The notes under the pieces: generated by a model | Told to the model about the DNA's origin: nothing | Databases searched by the model: none | The model's input: only the letters and a program-made list of their open reading frames with translations | Assembly: GCA_933228895.1 (NCBI GenBank) | Contig: OW121852.1 | Span: forward strand, 55,966,872-56,030,871 | DNA: 64,000 nucleotides | Origin: Platycnemis pennipes | Lineage: Eukaryota > Arthropoda > Insecta > Odonata > Platycnemididae | Direction of reading: 5' to 3' | Made by a program: the position numbers and the translations under genes | Shown: positions 47,906 to 60,589 of the stretch, one piece after another | Numbering within the stretch: position 1 is the first letter of the stretch | Layout: each line of letters starts with the position of its first letter

Positions 47906-48437
47906 TGGACAATGGGGTCGTATACAATATTTGGTTACTGCCGAATCTGATAGAGTTTGTAAAATAATAAGACCTGAATTTTTCCTTTCTTCGATCCCTC
48001 AATAAGTTCTCGAGTTATAAGCGGCGAAAAACTGATGTTTTTAATTCTTTCGGAGAAGGGAACAAAGGAATCGCACGTCATCCACTTCATCCAATTACAA
48101 CTGAGACTGCGAAACTCCTTCGCCTTATCACAAGGGGCGGGGCACACAGCTGACTGCCTGACTGCCAATGGAAGTGGTTGCGACAGGAACTGTACAAGAA
48201 GACCTTCTCCCCTGCCCTCCACTTCCCTCCCTTTCCCTAAAAACAGTTAAGAACGGGAGATGGATGACTTAGTAATCATTAACGAATTTCGTTCGGTGGG
48301 CGTCATCTTTTGCTTATTTTAATTTTTGATTTATGAGTGAATGGCTCTGGTTAACAGATTTTTTCACTAAAACTCATTATTCGTTTCCATAAAACGATTT
48401 ATTGTACAAAATAGCATTTTGGTTCCGAGTAAATGCC
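47906..48437 (-). repeat. Unclassified dispersed repeat, copy 2
   Basis: This is the inverted partner of 6641-7170. On the minus strand it runs from GGCATTTACTCGGAACC through CAGAGCCATTCACTCATAAA, CACTTCCATTGGCAG and a CAGTTTTTCGCC block to TACGACCCCATTG. Small frames at 47935-48222 (minus) and 48035-48250 (plus) fall within it and should not be taken as host genes. Confidence 0.85.
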
Positions 48438-48439
48438 TC

Positions 48440-49500
48440 CATTGGTGCCTTTTGTAAAAAAAAGTTGCATTGCCCTTGACAGCGGAACACAGCTTCATTC
48501 GCGTCCACGTTCCTGGGTTCAGCAAGCTCAGCACTTGACTCTGACCAGTGCAGTTAGGATATTTAATAGCTCCAAACCAACTGTAGAAAATGCTAATGGT
48601 GGGTCTGAGCCTAAATGTCCGACTCACTTAGATTGGCAAGTGATCGACGAGCTCTATAAAGGTAGAATAAGAAATTTTCATGGTGCAATGTCAGGATTTC
48701 CTTGCGCTAGACTTTACCAAGAGGGAAGTTGATGCGAAAATCAAATAACATTGCCGCAGAGACGCGAAATCTATGCGAACAAGTGTTGTCCAAACAACGA
48801 AAGCGATTTTTACCCATAAACTTTGGATGAACCGACAAAGGGCATAAATCACCCTATCTTTCACGTATCGAATTGGGTCCGATGGGTCATATTCTGATAA
48901 TTTATTTTTCATGGAGCAGGAGATGTGACTCTTCGAAACTTGTTTCATATTCGAACGTAAGTTTGCACAACACAACGTAAACAATTACTTCCCACTTCCT
49001 CAGCGTGTAGGAGGAACAGTCGGTCTATGGTGTTCGGTTGAGACAAATATTTGTCTCGGGTTGAATATTTTCCCAAATCGAACGACTGAATAATTTTGTT
49101 TGGTTCGTCGGAGATAATGAGAGGGTGAAAAAGATTACTTCCATCTCCTTTATGTTTTCTCCATAGAGTAGCTGTAAATAGTTATTCAGAATCATGATAG
49201 CTTAAAATTTCCCAGATAGACTGATCTAGTGGTCAATATAGAAAACAGGAAAAAAGGATGTAAACATTTTTGTGAAATTTAGGGCTTAGGAAATATAGAA
49301 CATTGAAGGCAAATAGATAAGCTTACAGCTAGTTTAGAGCTTTTGTGCCTCAATTTTCGTAAACAAACCATTACAGCACGTAAAATAAGGTATACCTGGT
49401 GGTAAATAATATTGATTTTGGTATTACGACCATCAAGTACAGGTGTTATTAGTAAGGGGAAATTAATTCTTAATGGGGCTTTTAAAATCGACTTCTTGCC
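48440..49500. other. Unassigned DNA
   Basis: Frames at 48433-48732 (plus) and 48367-48627 (minus) overlap in antisense and carry no recognised domain. Confidence 0.5.
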
Positions 49501-49523
49501 ATCATAAATAAACGATATGGTTC

Positions 49524-49560
49524 GGGTAATAATATATTTTAATGAAATATATTATTACCC
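49524..49560. repeat. Perfect 16-bp AT-rich hairpin
   Basis: Arms 49524-49539 (GGGTAATAATATATTT) and 49545-49560 are exact complements with a 5-base loop. A third GGGTAATAAT copy follows at about 49567. Confidence 0.9.
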
Positions 49561-49569
49561 AAATTTGGG

Positions 49570-50446
49570 TAATAATCGACGTAATACTGCTCTTATTTAT
49601 TCCATCGATTACGGAATAGAAGGTACTTAATAAAACGTTAATAACAAGTACTGGAGAATAATTGATTTCCCTCCTGGCAGCGCTTTTAACGAAGTTCCTC
49701 AGCCATGAATAATGAAGATTTTTCAATTTACTCCACGGTAAAAGAGCAGTAAAGATGATAAAACAAAGGACGTCTAACCCGATTGAATTAATTTATGCAC
49801 TACAAACATAGTGAGTAAATAAGCTTTTGAATATTCAGTAAAATCTATCCGATTGAAGAAGTAAGAATTTTTTCCCGCTATCATTAAATTTACCCATTTA
49901 AGCAATTTTCTAGCGCAATGTACACATAGAATTGAAAAACGGACGATCAGGAACTGATCGTGTTAGCACAGTTTCAATGTAAACGAGTTGATAAAATTAT
50001 ACCAAGAATCCTTTTTCGATACTATAGAAAATTATATTTTGCGTAACATTTAGATACCCAACAAACAATCTTTATATTCAGTGATATTCGCTTCACTGAT
50101 ACACAATGCCCCGAGTTAAATGAGATAAATTTCAATTAAAAGTTAATTAAATAGCAAGTTATAAGAAATTTAAAAACTCTATCTGGCACAAAAATGCCAA
50201 ACAAAAAAAAACAAATCAGCCTTATCTTTGTCATTAAATAAATGACTAAACCAAAAAAATAGCCACCACTGAGTATGGACATATTTAGCAGGTCATATTC
50301 AATCCTCAGAAAACCCACAAGTTAAGGTCTTACACCTAAGTAACATCATTCACCAAAATTTTAGCTATGATATTTGCATCTAAGGATAGCTACCGACTTG
50401 TAATAATTTGCACAATTAAGGATAACTGGATGATTTGGCCGAGGTA
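49570..50446. other. Unassigned AT-rich DNA
   Basis: I see no feature here. Confidence 0.55.
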
Positions 50447-50695
50447 GGCGTTGTGTGAAGTGAAGGAAGGGTGGAGATAAAACTGGTGTCGGCATTAGCC
50501 TGCTCTAGAATAAACGATAAGCGCCAAAGGGACCACGGTTTTACGTTCCGGTCGACGGGCGGAGTATTGAACGGTTGAAGTTCTCACTACTCAGCACTCA
50601 AGCAGGGACTGGTATTCCACTGAAAAAACTACCACTGCCGGGAATTGAAACCGGCCCTTCTGGATGGGAGGCACTCTAGCAATCACACCAACCCT
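50447..50695 (-). mobile_element. tRNA-derived SINE (family A), minus copy
   Basis: The minus-strand reading begins with GGGTTGGTGTGATTG. It then has a T-arm-like GGCCGGTTTCAATTCCC, CAGTGGAATACCAGTCCC, TTGAGTGCTGAGTAGTGAG, GTTCAATACTCCG and a GACCGGAACGT block. The end carries GGTCCCTTTGGCGC, TAGAGCAGGCTAATGCCGAC and CACCCTTCCTTC. All domains are present in family order, so this is a near-complete copy. Confidence 0.88.
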
Positions 50696-50699
50696 ACCC

Positions 50700-51590
50700 A
50701 CAAGGAGTATGAGTAAATAAAAAATTGGATAGTGATTATAACCGAGGAACAGATAGGGGGAGAAAAAGAGTCAAATAATTGTAAAGAAAGGAATTGATGA
50801 TTCACGTTCGGAAATGCTAAGGGTCAAGATTATACGAAATGAAATTCTAAAGAAGTTAGGAAATTAGCAATTTTCAACTATCTCTAGCCATTAATACCAT
50901 TCTGAATTGACTATCCGTCCTCAAACTGTCAGAGGCAACCAAATTCTCACCTTCTTTTCTTAGGTTTGGTGTTGAAATCTCAGAGAAGACTTTAAATAAT
51001 CACTGAGGCCATGAAGTCGAACTAAATGTGCGTTTTCCACCTCAAGCATTACTAATAACTTATTTTTGAGTCTTTAGCACCTTGTCTCCCCACTGCTTCA
51101 GCTCTCTTTAATCTTTCTTCAAATGATTTAAGTATGATGTAATGTGCATTCATCACCTAGCTTCTCTGTAAGAAAACGTGGATTTAACCCGAGGAGACAA
51201 GTTGCTTCAGGCAACTTTGGGCAATTGATATATGTTGCTTTCTTCATTTCTTACAGACTCAATCTTATTTCGAGATGCGCATTCAGGGAGCATTGACGTA
51301 AGCGTCAAAGCCGCTCAGTGGTACATCCCGCAAGTCATTTTCAATTCCGGCATAAAATTTCACTTCATGCATTAGAGATTATAATATTTTCAACTGATAC
51401 TAGGTCGTGCTACTCTACTGAATTTGGTATGAGGACTGAAAACTTGATGACTTTCTTAGTCCAGTTTTGTTTCAAACAATTACGCAAAAAACATTTCAAC
51501 TCGTCAGGTTGACGAACTGTAAAAGCTACGTAATAAGTTTTGATTCATTTCAAATTTACTTTTTTTTAATTAGCTCCTCAGTATTTTCAT
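50700..51590. other. Unassigned DNA
   Basis: I see no feature here. Confidence 0.55.
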
Positions 51591-51597
51591 TTAAACT

Positions 51598-53073
51598 CTT
51601 TTAGCTCAAAAATTGGGAGAGAACAAAACAAAACGGATACAGAGTGACTGACTGACTGACACGCTACAATATTACGCCCAAATTACACCCACACCGGTGG
51701 ATGTGATATTTTCTGGGATCATCTGGGTGGTTTAAAAATAGAATTGGTCCTTTTAGCCTTTTCAAATATTTTAGGTGGGTATGAAAGTGAATGTCTTTTT
51801 TTTAATTGATGAAAAATGGAATGTTCTAGGAGGTTTTAATATAGTCGATCGAATGGTTTTGACGTAATATTTGGTAAATATTATACCCAAAGCGATATAA
51901 AGGTTGGTGTAATATATTTCTGGAATCGTCTCGGTAAATTTATGTTAGAATTGGTTTTTTGAGCTATTGGAAATGTTTTAGGTAAAACACCTGCTTGTCT
52001 ACTGTGTAAAATATAGGACGGAACGCAAACACCACAAAATATTTGGAGATCTGAGCAAGGGTTTGGGTGACAACTTTAAACGTATCGATTGCGTTCTTAA
52101 AATTCTTCATGAAGTGAATTTACTACCCAAAATGAGTCTTAAACTCATTGTAATCTGCCCAACAGCTCTAAATGCAACTATATTGCCATATGACCAATAC
52201 AGAGTTGAGCCTATCGGGTCCACTCATAGTTTACACTATATCTAAGTAATCTACGTACTTACCAAGTATTGTTTTTCTAACACTTGTTTTTAATCTGGTT
52301 TATTAAATGTGCGAAATGACTATGTTTTAAGTGGAGATATAGGCAAATGTTTTATTTTAAATTGATAAAAAACGGAACAGATTGCGTGTAGGACAGCAAT
52401 TGATAATTTTAAAATGGTGGGTGTATTTTATAACTTTAGCAACGAACATTAATGCATAAAAAATGCTTTATAACCTTCTTTCAACTATTAGAAAAGTACT
52501 ATAAAATGCCTATATAGAAATTCACATTTCATACACAAGATCGGGGCCGTAAGGCAAAAATTGTTTTATTTCACTCTCTGCTCATCGGAAACGTCAATTA
52601 CCTAATATTTTCATACGTACAAAATTGATTGATGAAGCTAATTTCACTTTATTCAAATTCTTCAATCCAATTTTTGTCCATAGCTGTAGCTGTTACTTTC
52701 GGGAAATGCTGCGTGCGATTCATTTTCGACTCGAAAGCTAGGTACAGCTATAGATAAAAGAAGCTGCGAAAACCTTCAAGCAAAAACCAATTTTTGTCCC
52801 TTTGCCAAAAACGTAAACACATTTACTTAGCAACGTAAACAAATATGCATAGAAACTCATTTCCCATGTTAAAAGATTGGGAAACACCATTTTTGTCTTG
52901 CATTTTTATCTTCACCACAAAGTGATAAAAATCCAAAACTACTACCAAATCATACATACAGAGAATCCACACTCAACGCACCAAATCTTCCTCTTTTATC
53001 TCAAAACTTGGGAGAGAACGAAACAAAACGGATACAGAATGACGGACTGACTGACTGCCTGACACGCTACAAA
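51598..53073 (+). repeat. Degenerate repeated unit bounded by direct repeats
   Basis: A segment of about 75 bp (51598-51672; GGGAGAGAACAAAACAAAAC, then GGATACAGAGTGACTGACTG) recurs at 52995-53073 in the same orientation with few changes. Within the interval, a stretch at about 51703-51775 recurs at about 51906-51985 (shared AGAATTGGT and ATTTTAGGT blocks). An AATTGATGAAAAATGGAA-like block at 51801 recurs near 52358. This suggests a decayed tandem or internally repetitive element. The family is unknown and no coding domain is seen. Confidence 0.65.
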
Positions 53074-53916
53074 ATTAATGTATATAGACTAGAAATTGCA
53101 TTTGTTAAATTATTCAGTGGTCAAAGAGACATTAATTACACCTTTGCAAACTCGACATTGAAAAACGGAGTACGAAATAAGGTAGTCGCTGAAGTCATCT
53201 TGTCCTTTGTGGCCCATTTATAAAACTTCTACAATAACTTTCAGACACTCAAATAGCTTCGTAATTAGAGCAAATTACTGCCAAGATCGAAGTTTGTAAA
53301 AAAAATTTGTAAAGTGTTTCGATACTCCGGAGACTCAAATTTTTCATGTAAATATTAGTCTCAGAGGAGTCAGTTCGCTTCCTCTTCTTCCTTCCTTAAG
53401 CTCCCCCAGACCTCAGCCTTGTTTTCTGGGGAAATAGAGCTAATTCCCTTCTATCTCCAATCAATTCCTCGAAAAGATATCAAGTGAAGAAAATTCGCTC
53501 AGTTCATTCAGATGGTGTATTATATAAAATATATCCGAATGTGTAGGCGCAAAGGTATAGAACAGCCTTAAGAAATGTGCCCCAGATAGGATATCAGAAC
53601 GAAATATGGGATTTCAGGCGTGATTAAGTGGAAACGGAACATAATTGCACTTGAAAAATGAGAACATTCAACTATGATAGGGTTTACAGTAATAAACCCT
53701 ATCACAGTAGTTGTTTTCTAGTGCAGGCTATTAGAACGTGGCATGTGAGATAAGTAAATAAATGGCTAGGATCCTTCTTTAAAAAATTTCAAATGTTGCA
53801 AATAGCCAACCTCACTGAAAGTTGTTGTAGCGGTAGTCTTGCCTTTAGATCCTGCAACGGCTAATGGACCGTTCAACCTAAAAACAGCATCCTAACACAA
53901 GAACACAATACCTATG

Positions 53917-53993
53917 CACTAGGCGGGATTCGAACATGCAAACCTTAGTTTGCCAGGCGTTACCGAACTGGATACCGCGGCTGAGCTCAATGA
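53917..53993 (-). mobile_element. tRNA-like SINE head
   Basis: On the minus strand the D-arm-like GAGCTCAGCCGCGGTATCC is followed by a T-arm-like GCATGTTCGAATCCCGCC at normal tRNA spacing. The acceptor stem does not close, so this is probably a SINE head of a family other than A. Confidence 0.5.
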
Positions 53994-54224
53994 CAGCATT
54001 ACGAAACAAGGGGGGTCGCGTATTGCATTCCAAAAACGAATCACAACTGAAGCCTCTTTCCTTAAGGTGTGAAAATTAAAAAGCAAGCTAAATTTCAGGC
54101 GATGAAGACAATGCATTGAGCCATTTTCCGATTTCGAACGGTTATACCGATCTGGAGGGAACGGATTGCCTTAAACAGTCTGAATCTAGGTATTTTAATT
54201 TTATGCTGTTCTTACCACCAGAGG

Positions 54225-54560
54225 TATCACCGTGGTAGCCCAGTGGGTAGCCATTATGGACTGAAGGATTTCGTGTTCGGTCTCGTAAAGTCTTTAAGAA
54301 CATCTTATTCTAATGCTCCCTTGGCGAGTTTATGAGAAATTACCAAAATATCGTAGGCAGCTGGTAGTGGCCTTGGTGAAGGATTTCACAGTTAAATGAT
54401 CACACATAGTGCATCTTTTTAATTTCATCTTTAAGGGGGTGAAATGAAAGATTTACCATAGTTTTCATATTTTGGGTTCATATAGAAAAAAAGTGTCCCC
54501 CATACATACTAGGCAATGGAAACCCCTCGTGCTGAACTACCCACTACTACTACCCACTAC
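54225..54560 (+). mobile_element. Possible SINE with tRNA-like head and CTACTA tail
   Basis: A head-like stretch (ACCGTGGTAGCCCAGTGGGT, then a GTGTTCGGTCTCG T-arm-like block) is followed by about 230 bp of body containing GGCAATGGAAACCCC. It ends in a CTACTACTACCCACTACTAC microsatellite-like tail. A short simple-repeat tail is usual for SINEs. No second copy occurs in the window, so the family is inferred. Confidence 0.45.
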
Positions 54561-54572
54561 TACTACAACTGC

Positions 54573-54607
54573 TGATTCAACGCTGCGTTTCACGCAGCGT
54601 TGAATCA
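54573..54607. repeat. Perfect 16-bp stem with 3-base loop
   Basis: TGATTCAACGCTGCGT pairs exactly with 54592-54607 around TTC. It sits immediately after the CTACTA tail. It resembles a strong RNA hairpin or a fresh palindrome. Confidence 0.92.
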
Positions 54608-54609
54608 AC

Positions 54610-57380
54610 GTTGAAATCGTTATTATCAAGCTTAGCATGATGAGCAATCGGTCTCCAAACAATTAAACTAAACATTAAATCATCTATGTGCATAGAACTC
54701 TTTATACAGTATTTGAATCGATTTAGCATAAACTAACATAAGTATTAAATTAAAATATTATGGATTTCTCATTCTGAAGGCAGAGGCTCAAATTCAAGGA
54801 GTGGCAGAGGTTTTTCAGTGGGACAGCTGTCTCTAACTGAGATAATTCCTGAGAGTTCTTCAAAAAGACGGATAGATAGTCATGATTTAATCCATATCCA
54901 AAGATTTACTCCATGATGCCTTTCGTTTGGTTCTACTTTTGGTGACGGCTGGAAATTGGTGCTTTATTTACCATCTATCATAATCCATTAGAACATTTTC
55001 ACTTATGTATACATAGTTCTTTATGTATATGCTTATTGTCTAGTTAAATTCCGACTGGTGCACAAGTTTAATTTGTATTGTTTTTCTAAGTTGGCATTGC
55101 CACAGAAAATATATAAAATGTATTATTATAATCCTTCTTTTTCCTTAAAATATGGCAAGGACCTCAATTGTCAGTCGCCTTTCTCAAACATAACGAATGA
55201 AATGATCCATACACATTCCAAAAACTCTTGTTAATTCTATGTCGTCAGAGCACAAATACACCCGTAATAGTTTTTTTTTTGCTTCAAGACATGCATGTCG
55301 TACTCATGGATTTGAGGTTAAATTTATGATTTTGAAAAATGGAACTCGCTGGGCAAACAGTTATCAGCGCAAACTCATTCAAAATTCATTGATTGTAAAA
55401 TATCGATTCTCCGTCGGTTATTAATTTATATGTAACTTGTGAATGAGTTTTAAACTCTGGAATAAGATTCCAAAGATGTTGGAATCTGATTTTGATGCGG
55501 ATATTATACATTCTAATCCATAATTTCTTGTACCACCGTTTAACTTCTCTCTCATTAGTTTAATGCCGGAAATCGATAAACTCACACGAGTTAAACATTT
55601 GGTCTAATTATTTTCACTCTTTATTTGTCATCCTTCAATTCTCCCAGTGATTTAAGCTTTTGAGATAATTTTCAGCATTTGGCTGTCTTCAGGTTGTGTA
55701 TCGTTAAGGTAAGAGATGAGTCCTGAATAATAGCGACGTTTGGCATTATTTTTTTTTGAGCATGAGTGTATTTCGAAATACATTCAAGCCGCGTAACACG
55801 ATTATTTTTACAGTTATTCAATTATTTAACACAGGGAAAATGATGCACCCGGAAGTCACAGCAGGCATGATGTTTAAAGTATCCTCTACAGTCTTTCGTC
55901 AAATATGAACTGGGACTTGATTGTCAAAAGAAGACGCAAGTCCTTTTGCTGTTAAGGGATGTGCCAGGTTTCATTAAAAACGTAGCTCCTCCTGGTGCGT
56001 TTGTTTCATGGATATTTCTACTCCGAACGGTGTCACCACGAGACTCCGTCTTTTGTTTGAGAAGCATCCTAAACGTGATACCGAAGTGGTTCTTATTTCT
56101 TGCGTTACCGCCTGGAGTTGCTCTTTATGGTTCTCAAAGTGAATACCTCAGAAAATTGTTGAAAAGCCTCCTGTTGCTCGTATGGGTACGTCCTTCTTCT
56201 TTGTAGCAATTAACTCTCACAGGAGTTCCTTAGTTTCATTTCTTCCCCCTCGACTAAAAAATTTCAACCTGACGAACTCCTCCTAGGTTTAAGAGTAAAA
56301 TAAAAATTTGTGACGCATTTTCGGATATTTATTGGAATATGGTCCTTGTGAATTTTTCTCGAATAAAAAAAACGTAACACACTTACTTTGGCTAACTTTT
56401 CAGTTTTAGCAATGGTGTCCTGAATAAGGTCTTCGCCAAATACTTTTTCCGTTTCCCATGATTTAAACAGAACAGCAAATTTAAATAGAGCAACATGACG
56501 ACAGCTGTATCCCCTTTTGGAATATTATAAAATATCAGCAATATTCGAGGCCTTTGGCAATATTATATAACTTTCAATGTTTCCCAAATAAAAATGCAAT
56601 TCATATTGAACTTGAAGAAGTTCAGCTACACAGTTACTGCTTTCTTGGTCTTAGTTTAAATTCGGAAATTTAGTTTATAAACTCACAAAAAACGATGCCA
56701 AAAAAGGATTTTTTTGTGCATAGGAAAGAATGATGTTTCCAATAAATGCTAGCCTCAATCCTGCTCTCATATTGTTTCCGTTTTACCACCATTAGTGAAA
56801 TAATTCTAAAATCCTCCTCTCACTGTTTGGATATGAAATTTTATCTCTAAAATAAATAACGTGAGTTATTTGCCCTCTTCATATTTTTCATTGGAAAATG
56901 TGCAGTCAAATCTCTGCACTTGGACAGTTTTTAGTTTTTGTTGAGCGCACTCAACGAAAATTACTGCAACTGCATGGCATGGAAAATCAGAATTAGGTAT
57001 CTCACGATTTAATTTTTTAATTTAGATCCTGTCAAATTATTTCCCAATTATGTTAAATAAAGACTTGAACAGATTAGAAGGTTTTTTCATAAAGATGTAC
57101 GGAGTGAGAGGATGTTAAATGCAAAGTCACGCAGGGAGTAATATTTTATTATAAGTTGATGATCTTGATTTATAAAAGCATATTGAGTAAGAAAGGGAGA
57201 GAGAAGATCGGTATTTATTTGTCCCAAGAGGGATAGAAAGAACTAATATCTAAAAAAATAAGTAAGAATTAATTAACTGTAGGTAAAGTATGATAATTTG
57301 AAAAAGTTTGAGGAAAATAGAAAAGACTGTTTCGCTGAATCGCTTTCATACAAATCATCCTGTAATTCTTTGGCTGTAAA
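54610..57380. other. Unassigned AT-rich DNA
   Basis: No gene is supportable. The frame at 55946-56206 has no domain. Confidence 0.55.
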
Positions 57381-57385
57381 GGGAA

Positions 57386-57695
57386 TCGGGTTGGTGTGGT
57401 GACTAGAGTACTGGCTTCACATCCCGAGGGTTCGGGTTCGATTCCAGGCAGTGGAAAAATGGTCCCAACTTGAGTGCCTAGTGGAGGGCAATTCAAGTTC
57501 AGTACTCCGTCCGTCGGATGGGACGTTAAGCCATGGTCCCCTTGGCTCCTTTCGTTAAGAGTAGGTTAAAGCCGACGCCCGGTTTCTCTTCACCCTTCCT
57601 CCGTTTCCTTAAAACTCCTATCATTACCCAATTACCCACCTATTCCAAATGGCGCAAATGACCTCAGATGTCGGTCGCCTCCCCTGAATAACTAA
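57386..57695 (+). mobile_element. tRNA-derived SINE (family A), best plus copy
   Basis: The head starts TCGGGTTGGTGTGGTGACTA and has a good B box, GGGTTCGATTCC, at about 57428. The body reads TGGTCCCAACTTGAGTGCC and AAGTTCAGTACTCCGTCC. The central domain is GGATGGGACGTTAAGCC, then TTTCGTTAAGAGTAGG and AAAGCCGACGCC. The 3' part carries CACCCTTCCTCCGTTTCC and then GGCGCAAATGACCTCAGATG. This last block may be the tail shared with a partner LINE; that is inference. It is the most intact family member here. Confidence 0.9.
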
Positions 57696-57699
57696 CCTT

Positions 57700-59600
57700 T
57701 GGCTCTAAAATAGCCCCCTCCAGCTTTTACTCCTCCTGTGCTTTGTCTTTCCCGGATGAAACTATTTTATTTTCCGTGACCCTCTTTGTTTGCGCAAATA
57801 TAATTGTCCCTCCCAACTGCAGAATAATATTTCTCCAAAGAACATTCTTCATGCACTTGGAAAGAGAAAAGTTCCATTAAAAAAATCCCACTTAAACATA
57901 TGCCAGTCTCGAGAAGGGTGAGGCCTATCATTTTTATGTAATAAAACTTAAGGTCTTTGCGATCAACATCAGAACAGCATTCGAAATTTTATTCCTAGTC
58001 TTATTCTACTACTCACTTTGTGACTCACTTTGAAACACCTGACCAGTCACTCGCTGTAGGCGCTGGCTGTAAAGTGAGATCCATGTCATGAGCTTCTTCA
58101 ATTCTGAGAGAAAATACTTGTCCTACCATATTGTTTACCAGTCAACTCCCCCGTCATTTTTCTCCTAGTTTCTACGTGGTGATCATAAAAAAAGTGTCGA
58201 TGGTCAATAAAATTATTGTCTGCTGGAAAAGGAGTATATTTAAAGAAATTATTTGAGATTATCTGTTCCGTACACGTAAAATAGTTGAATATCTTATGAA
58301 CCTTTCAAGACTCCATAACTGATAAAATTTCGCAAAGAAATGGCCTAATTGTAGTGTAGCCATTGTCTCAGTTACACTGTCACATATTGTTTATAATATT
58401 GAGAAGCGGAAAATGAGCATCTCAGAGATACCACAAGGGGTGCAAATCGCTGATCGCTTACCGCTATTCACATTTCGACAGAGGTGGTAGGAAATAATAT
58501 ACTCGTGGGGAAGTTTGCATAATAATGGAGATCGTTAGTAACAACCAGAGTTGAGAGTCTGTAATTGTTCCCTTTATTTGTTTTGTCTATTGCACATTTT
58601 TTATCGTCAGATAAGAGGCTTCTCCTACATTTAATGATGGTGATACATCTTTAGCGCTGTAACACTTAAAAATGTACATAAAGGGTTTTAATTTTGAAAC
58701 TTTGTATCGATTACTTAGTTTGTTTGCACGCCCCTCAGATCCCTACCCTTATTTAAAATCATATAGAAACAGGCTCTTTTTTGATTTTTCCGTTCTATTT
58801 CCTCATAATCTTTTTATGTTTAGATTTTCAATTCCTCGTTTTCTTACGCTTCTTACCCGCAATTAAATGGCTGAAAGGCGACAAGGCTTTTGTATGCCTG
58901 CATGGGAGTTCTGATACAAACTTTCCCACTCCACTTACATGAATACATACATAGAATTCAGGTCTAATGGAACACCTTTCAAAAACACAGAAACTCCATT
59001 AAAAAATGCTGAGATAGAAATTGTATTGTTCGATCAAGTGCATTTCTTCAGATAAATATTCTCAATCTCGGTAGCCCAGATTTTAAAGACTTTTCACTGT
59101 TTCCGTTCTCCCCGATTGCATTGCGTGCCTCGAAATAATTTTCGCATGAACGCCACACTCTTTTTTTCACGCTCTTTAATCGTCCGATTTTCTGGCCCGT
59201 TTTTATTCAGCGGACGATCGCTTTAAGTTCTACTGCAATTCAAACCCAGGAGTTCCATACCTGTGGTAACTCTTCCCTTCATGCCCTTACAATTTTTTCG
59301 AAGAAAAAAAATATTAATACCGCTCGGCAGAATTAGGTAATATTCTTTTGCTGTTTTTACTATCGTTACCGCCTAATCTGCAGTAGGTATACTAATTGGA
59401 CTGAAAAGTTGAGGCTGAAAATACACTTACGCACATATTTGAACTATATATTGCCTGAATCGTTTCAATTGATTGCCTGAATCGGCTTTGATGCTAGGTT
59501 CATCGAAAGTCATTTGAGTTCAAGTTGTTCTCTTGGTTATAGAAGTTACCGGCATTTATATCATTAAATTAACAGCTAGATTGATAAGTGGTAGGAAGCT
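57700..59600. other. Unassigned AT-rich DNA
   Basis: There is no called feature apart from a short direct repeat of TTGCCTGAATCG at 59450 and 59473. Confidence 0.5.
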
Positions 59601-59607
59601 ATGAAGC

Positions 59608-59844
59608 TGAGAATCGGAGGGTTGGATAAAAACTCGGCGTAGCAAGAGCCTGTTTTTAACGAAATGCGCCAAATGACCCAATTTTAACATCCCATCCGAC
59701 AAGCGTTGTACTGACCTTGAATTCCTCTTTACAAAGCACTCTAGTAAGGACCAATATGCCACTGAAAGACATCTGCAATACCGGGATACGAACTCGGGCC
59801 CCCGCGATGTGAAGCGAGTCATTCTAGCCTCCACACCAACCTGA
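59608..59844 (-). mobile_element. tRNA-derived SINE (family A), minus copy
   Basis: On the minus strand it begins TCAGGTTGGTGTGGAGGC, with T-arm CCGAGTTCGTATCCCGG, GGCATATTGGTCCTTAC and AGAGTGCTTTGTAAAGAGG. It continues through TTCAAGGTCAGTACAACG, a GGATGGGATGTTAAA block, GTTAAAAACAGGC and the end GAGTTTTTATCC. It is full length but diverged. A minus frame of 108 codons here is only the SINE read through. Confidence 0.88.
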
Positions 59845-59849
59845 TAGCC

Positions 59850-60585
59850 TCGAAGTTCTGTTGAATGGACAATCCGTAACACAGATAGGTATAGAATACA
59901 AGATGAACAATTTTCATTTAAGTGCTATCGAATCGATCAGCCATTATGGGCTAAAAATATGGATGGATGCGCTGAAATGAATCTTAATTTTCCTGTCACA
60001 GAAAAAGCAATGAAATTTTGTCGCTTTTCAGAGGTAAATCTGTATCTGCATCAGCTGACATAGGCGCACGGGGAAGGTCATACTTAAATAATTACCATAT
60101 TTGTGGAGACGAAAGCGAATGACTACCAGTGTAGCGCATGAATTTCGATGTATGAATCATTTTAGAATTAGGAGTTAACAGGAGTGTTTAACAGCTTTAG
60201 TCAGGTTGTTTGTGCTTATTTAATCACATCTACCCAGCATGTATGTACTTACCTAGTATCCTGCAAGCCGACGCGAGGGTGTTTGGCAGATGGCGAATAA
60301 TCTCTAAACTTGTGCATACATTCACATGCATTCTCAAAGTAATATTTAATTAATAAACCATACATGCGCTATTAGTTAAATATTAATATGGGAAAAAGTT
60401 CAACCACCCATACTCGCGCAATTAAACAATTAGTTTTAACGGAAGAAAATACATGCATCAGTTAATTAGTCATATTTTGTAGCTAATATTACATAATCTT
60501 CTAGAAGCCTTATGGTTGGGTTGGTTGACCGAGAAGATTCCATCAATATATTTGGGTGATTAGGATTGCATTTGAACTATAGACG
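59850..60585. other. Unassigned DNA
   Basis: I see no feature here. Confidence 0.55.
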
Positions 60586-60589
60586 ACTC

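Noticed and set aside
48367..48732. Overlapping plus and minus frames beside the dispersed repeat
   Set aside because: They overlap in antisense, partly run into the repeat copy, and show no recognised domain.
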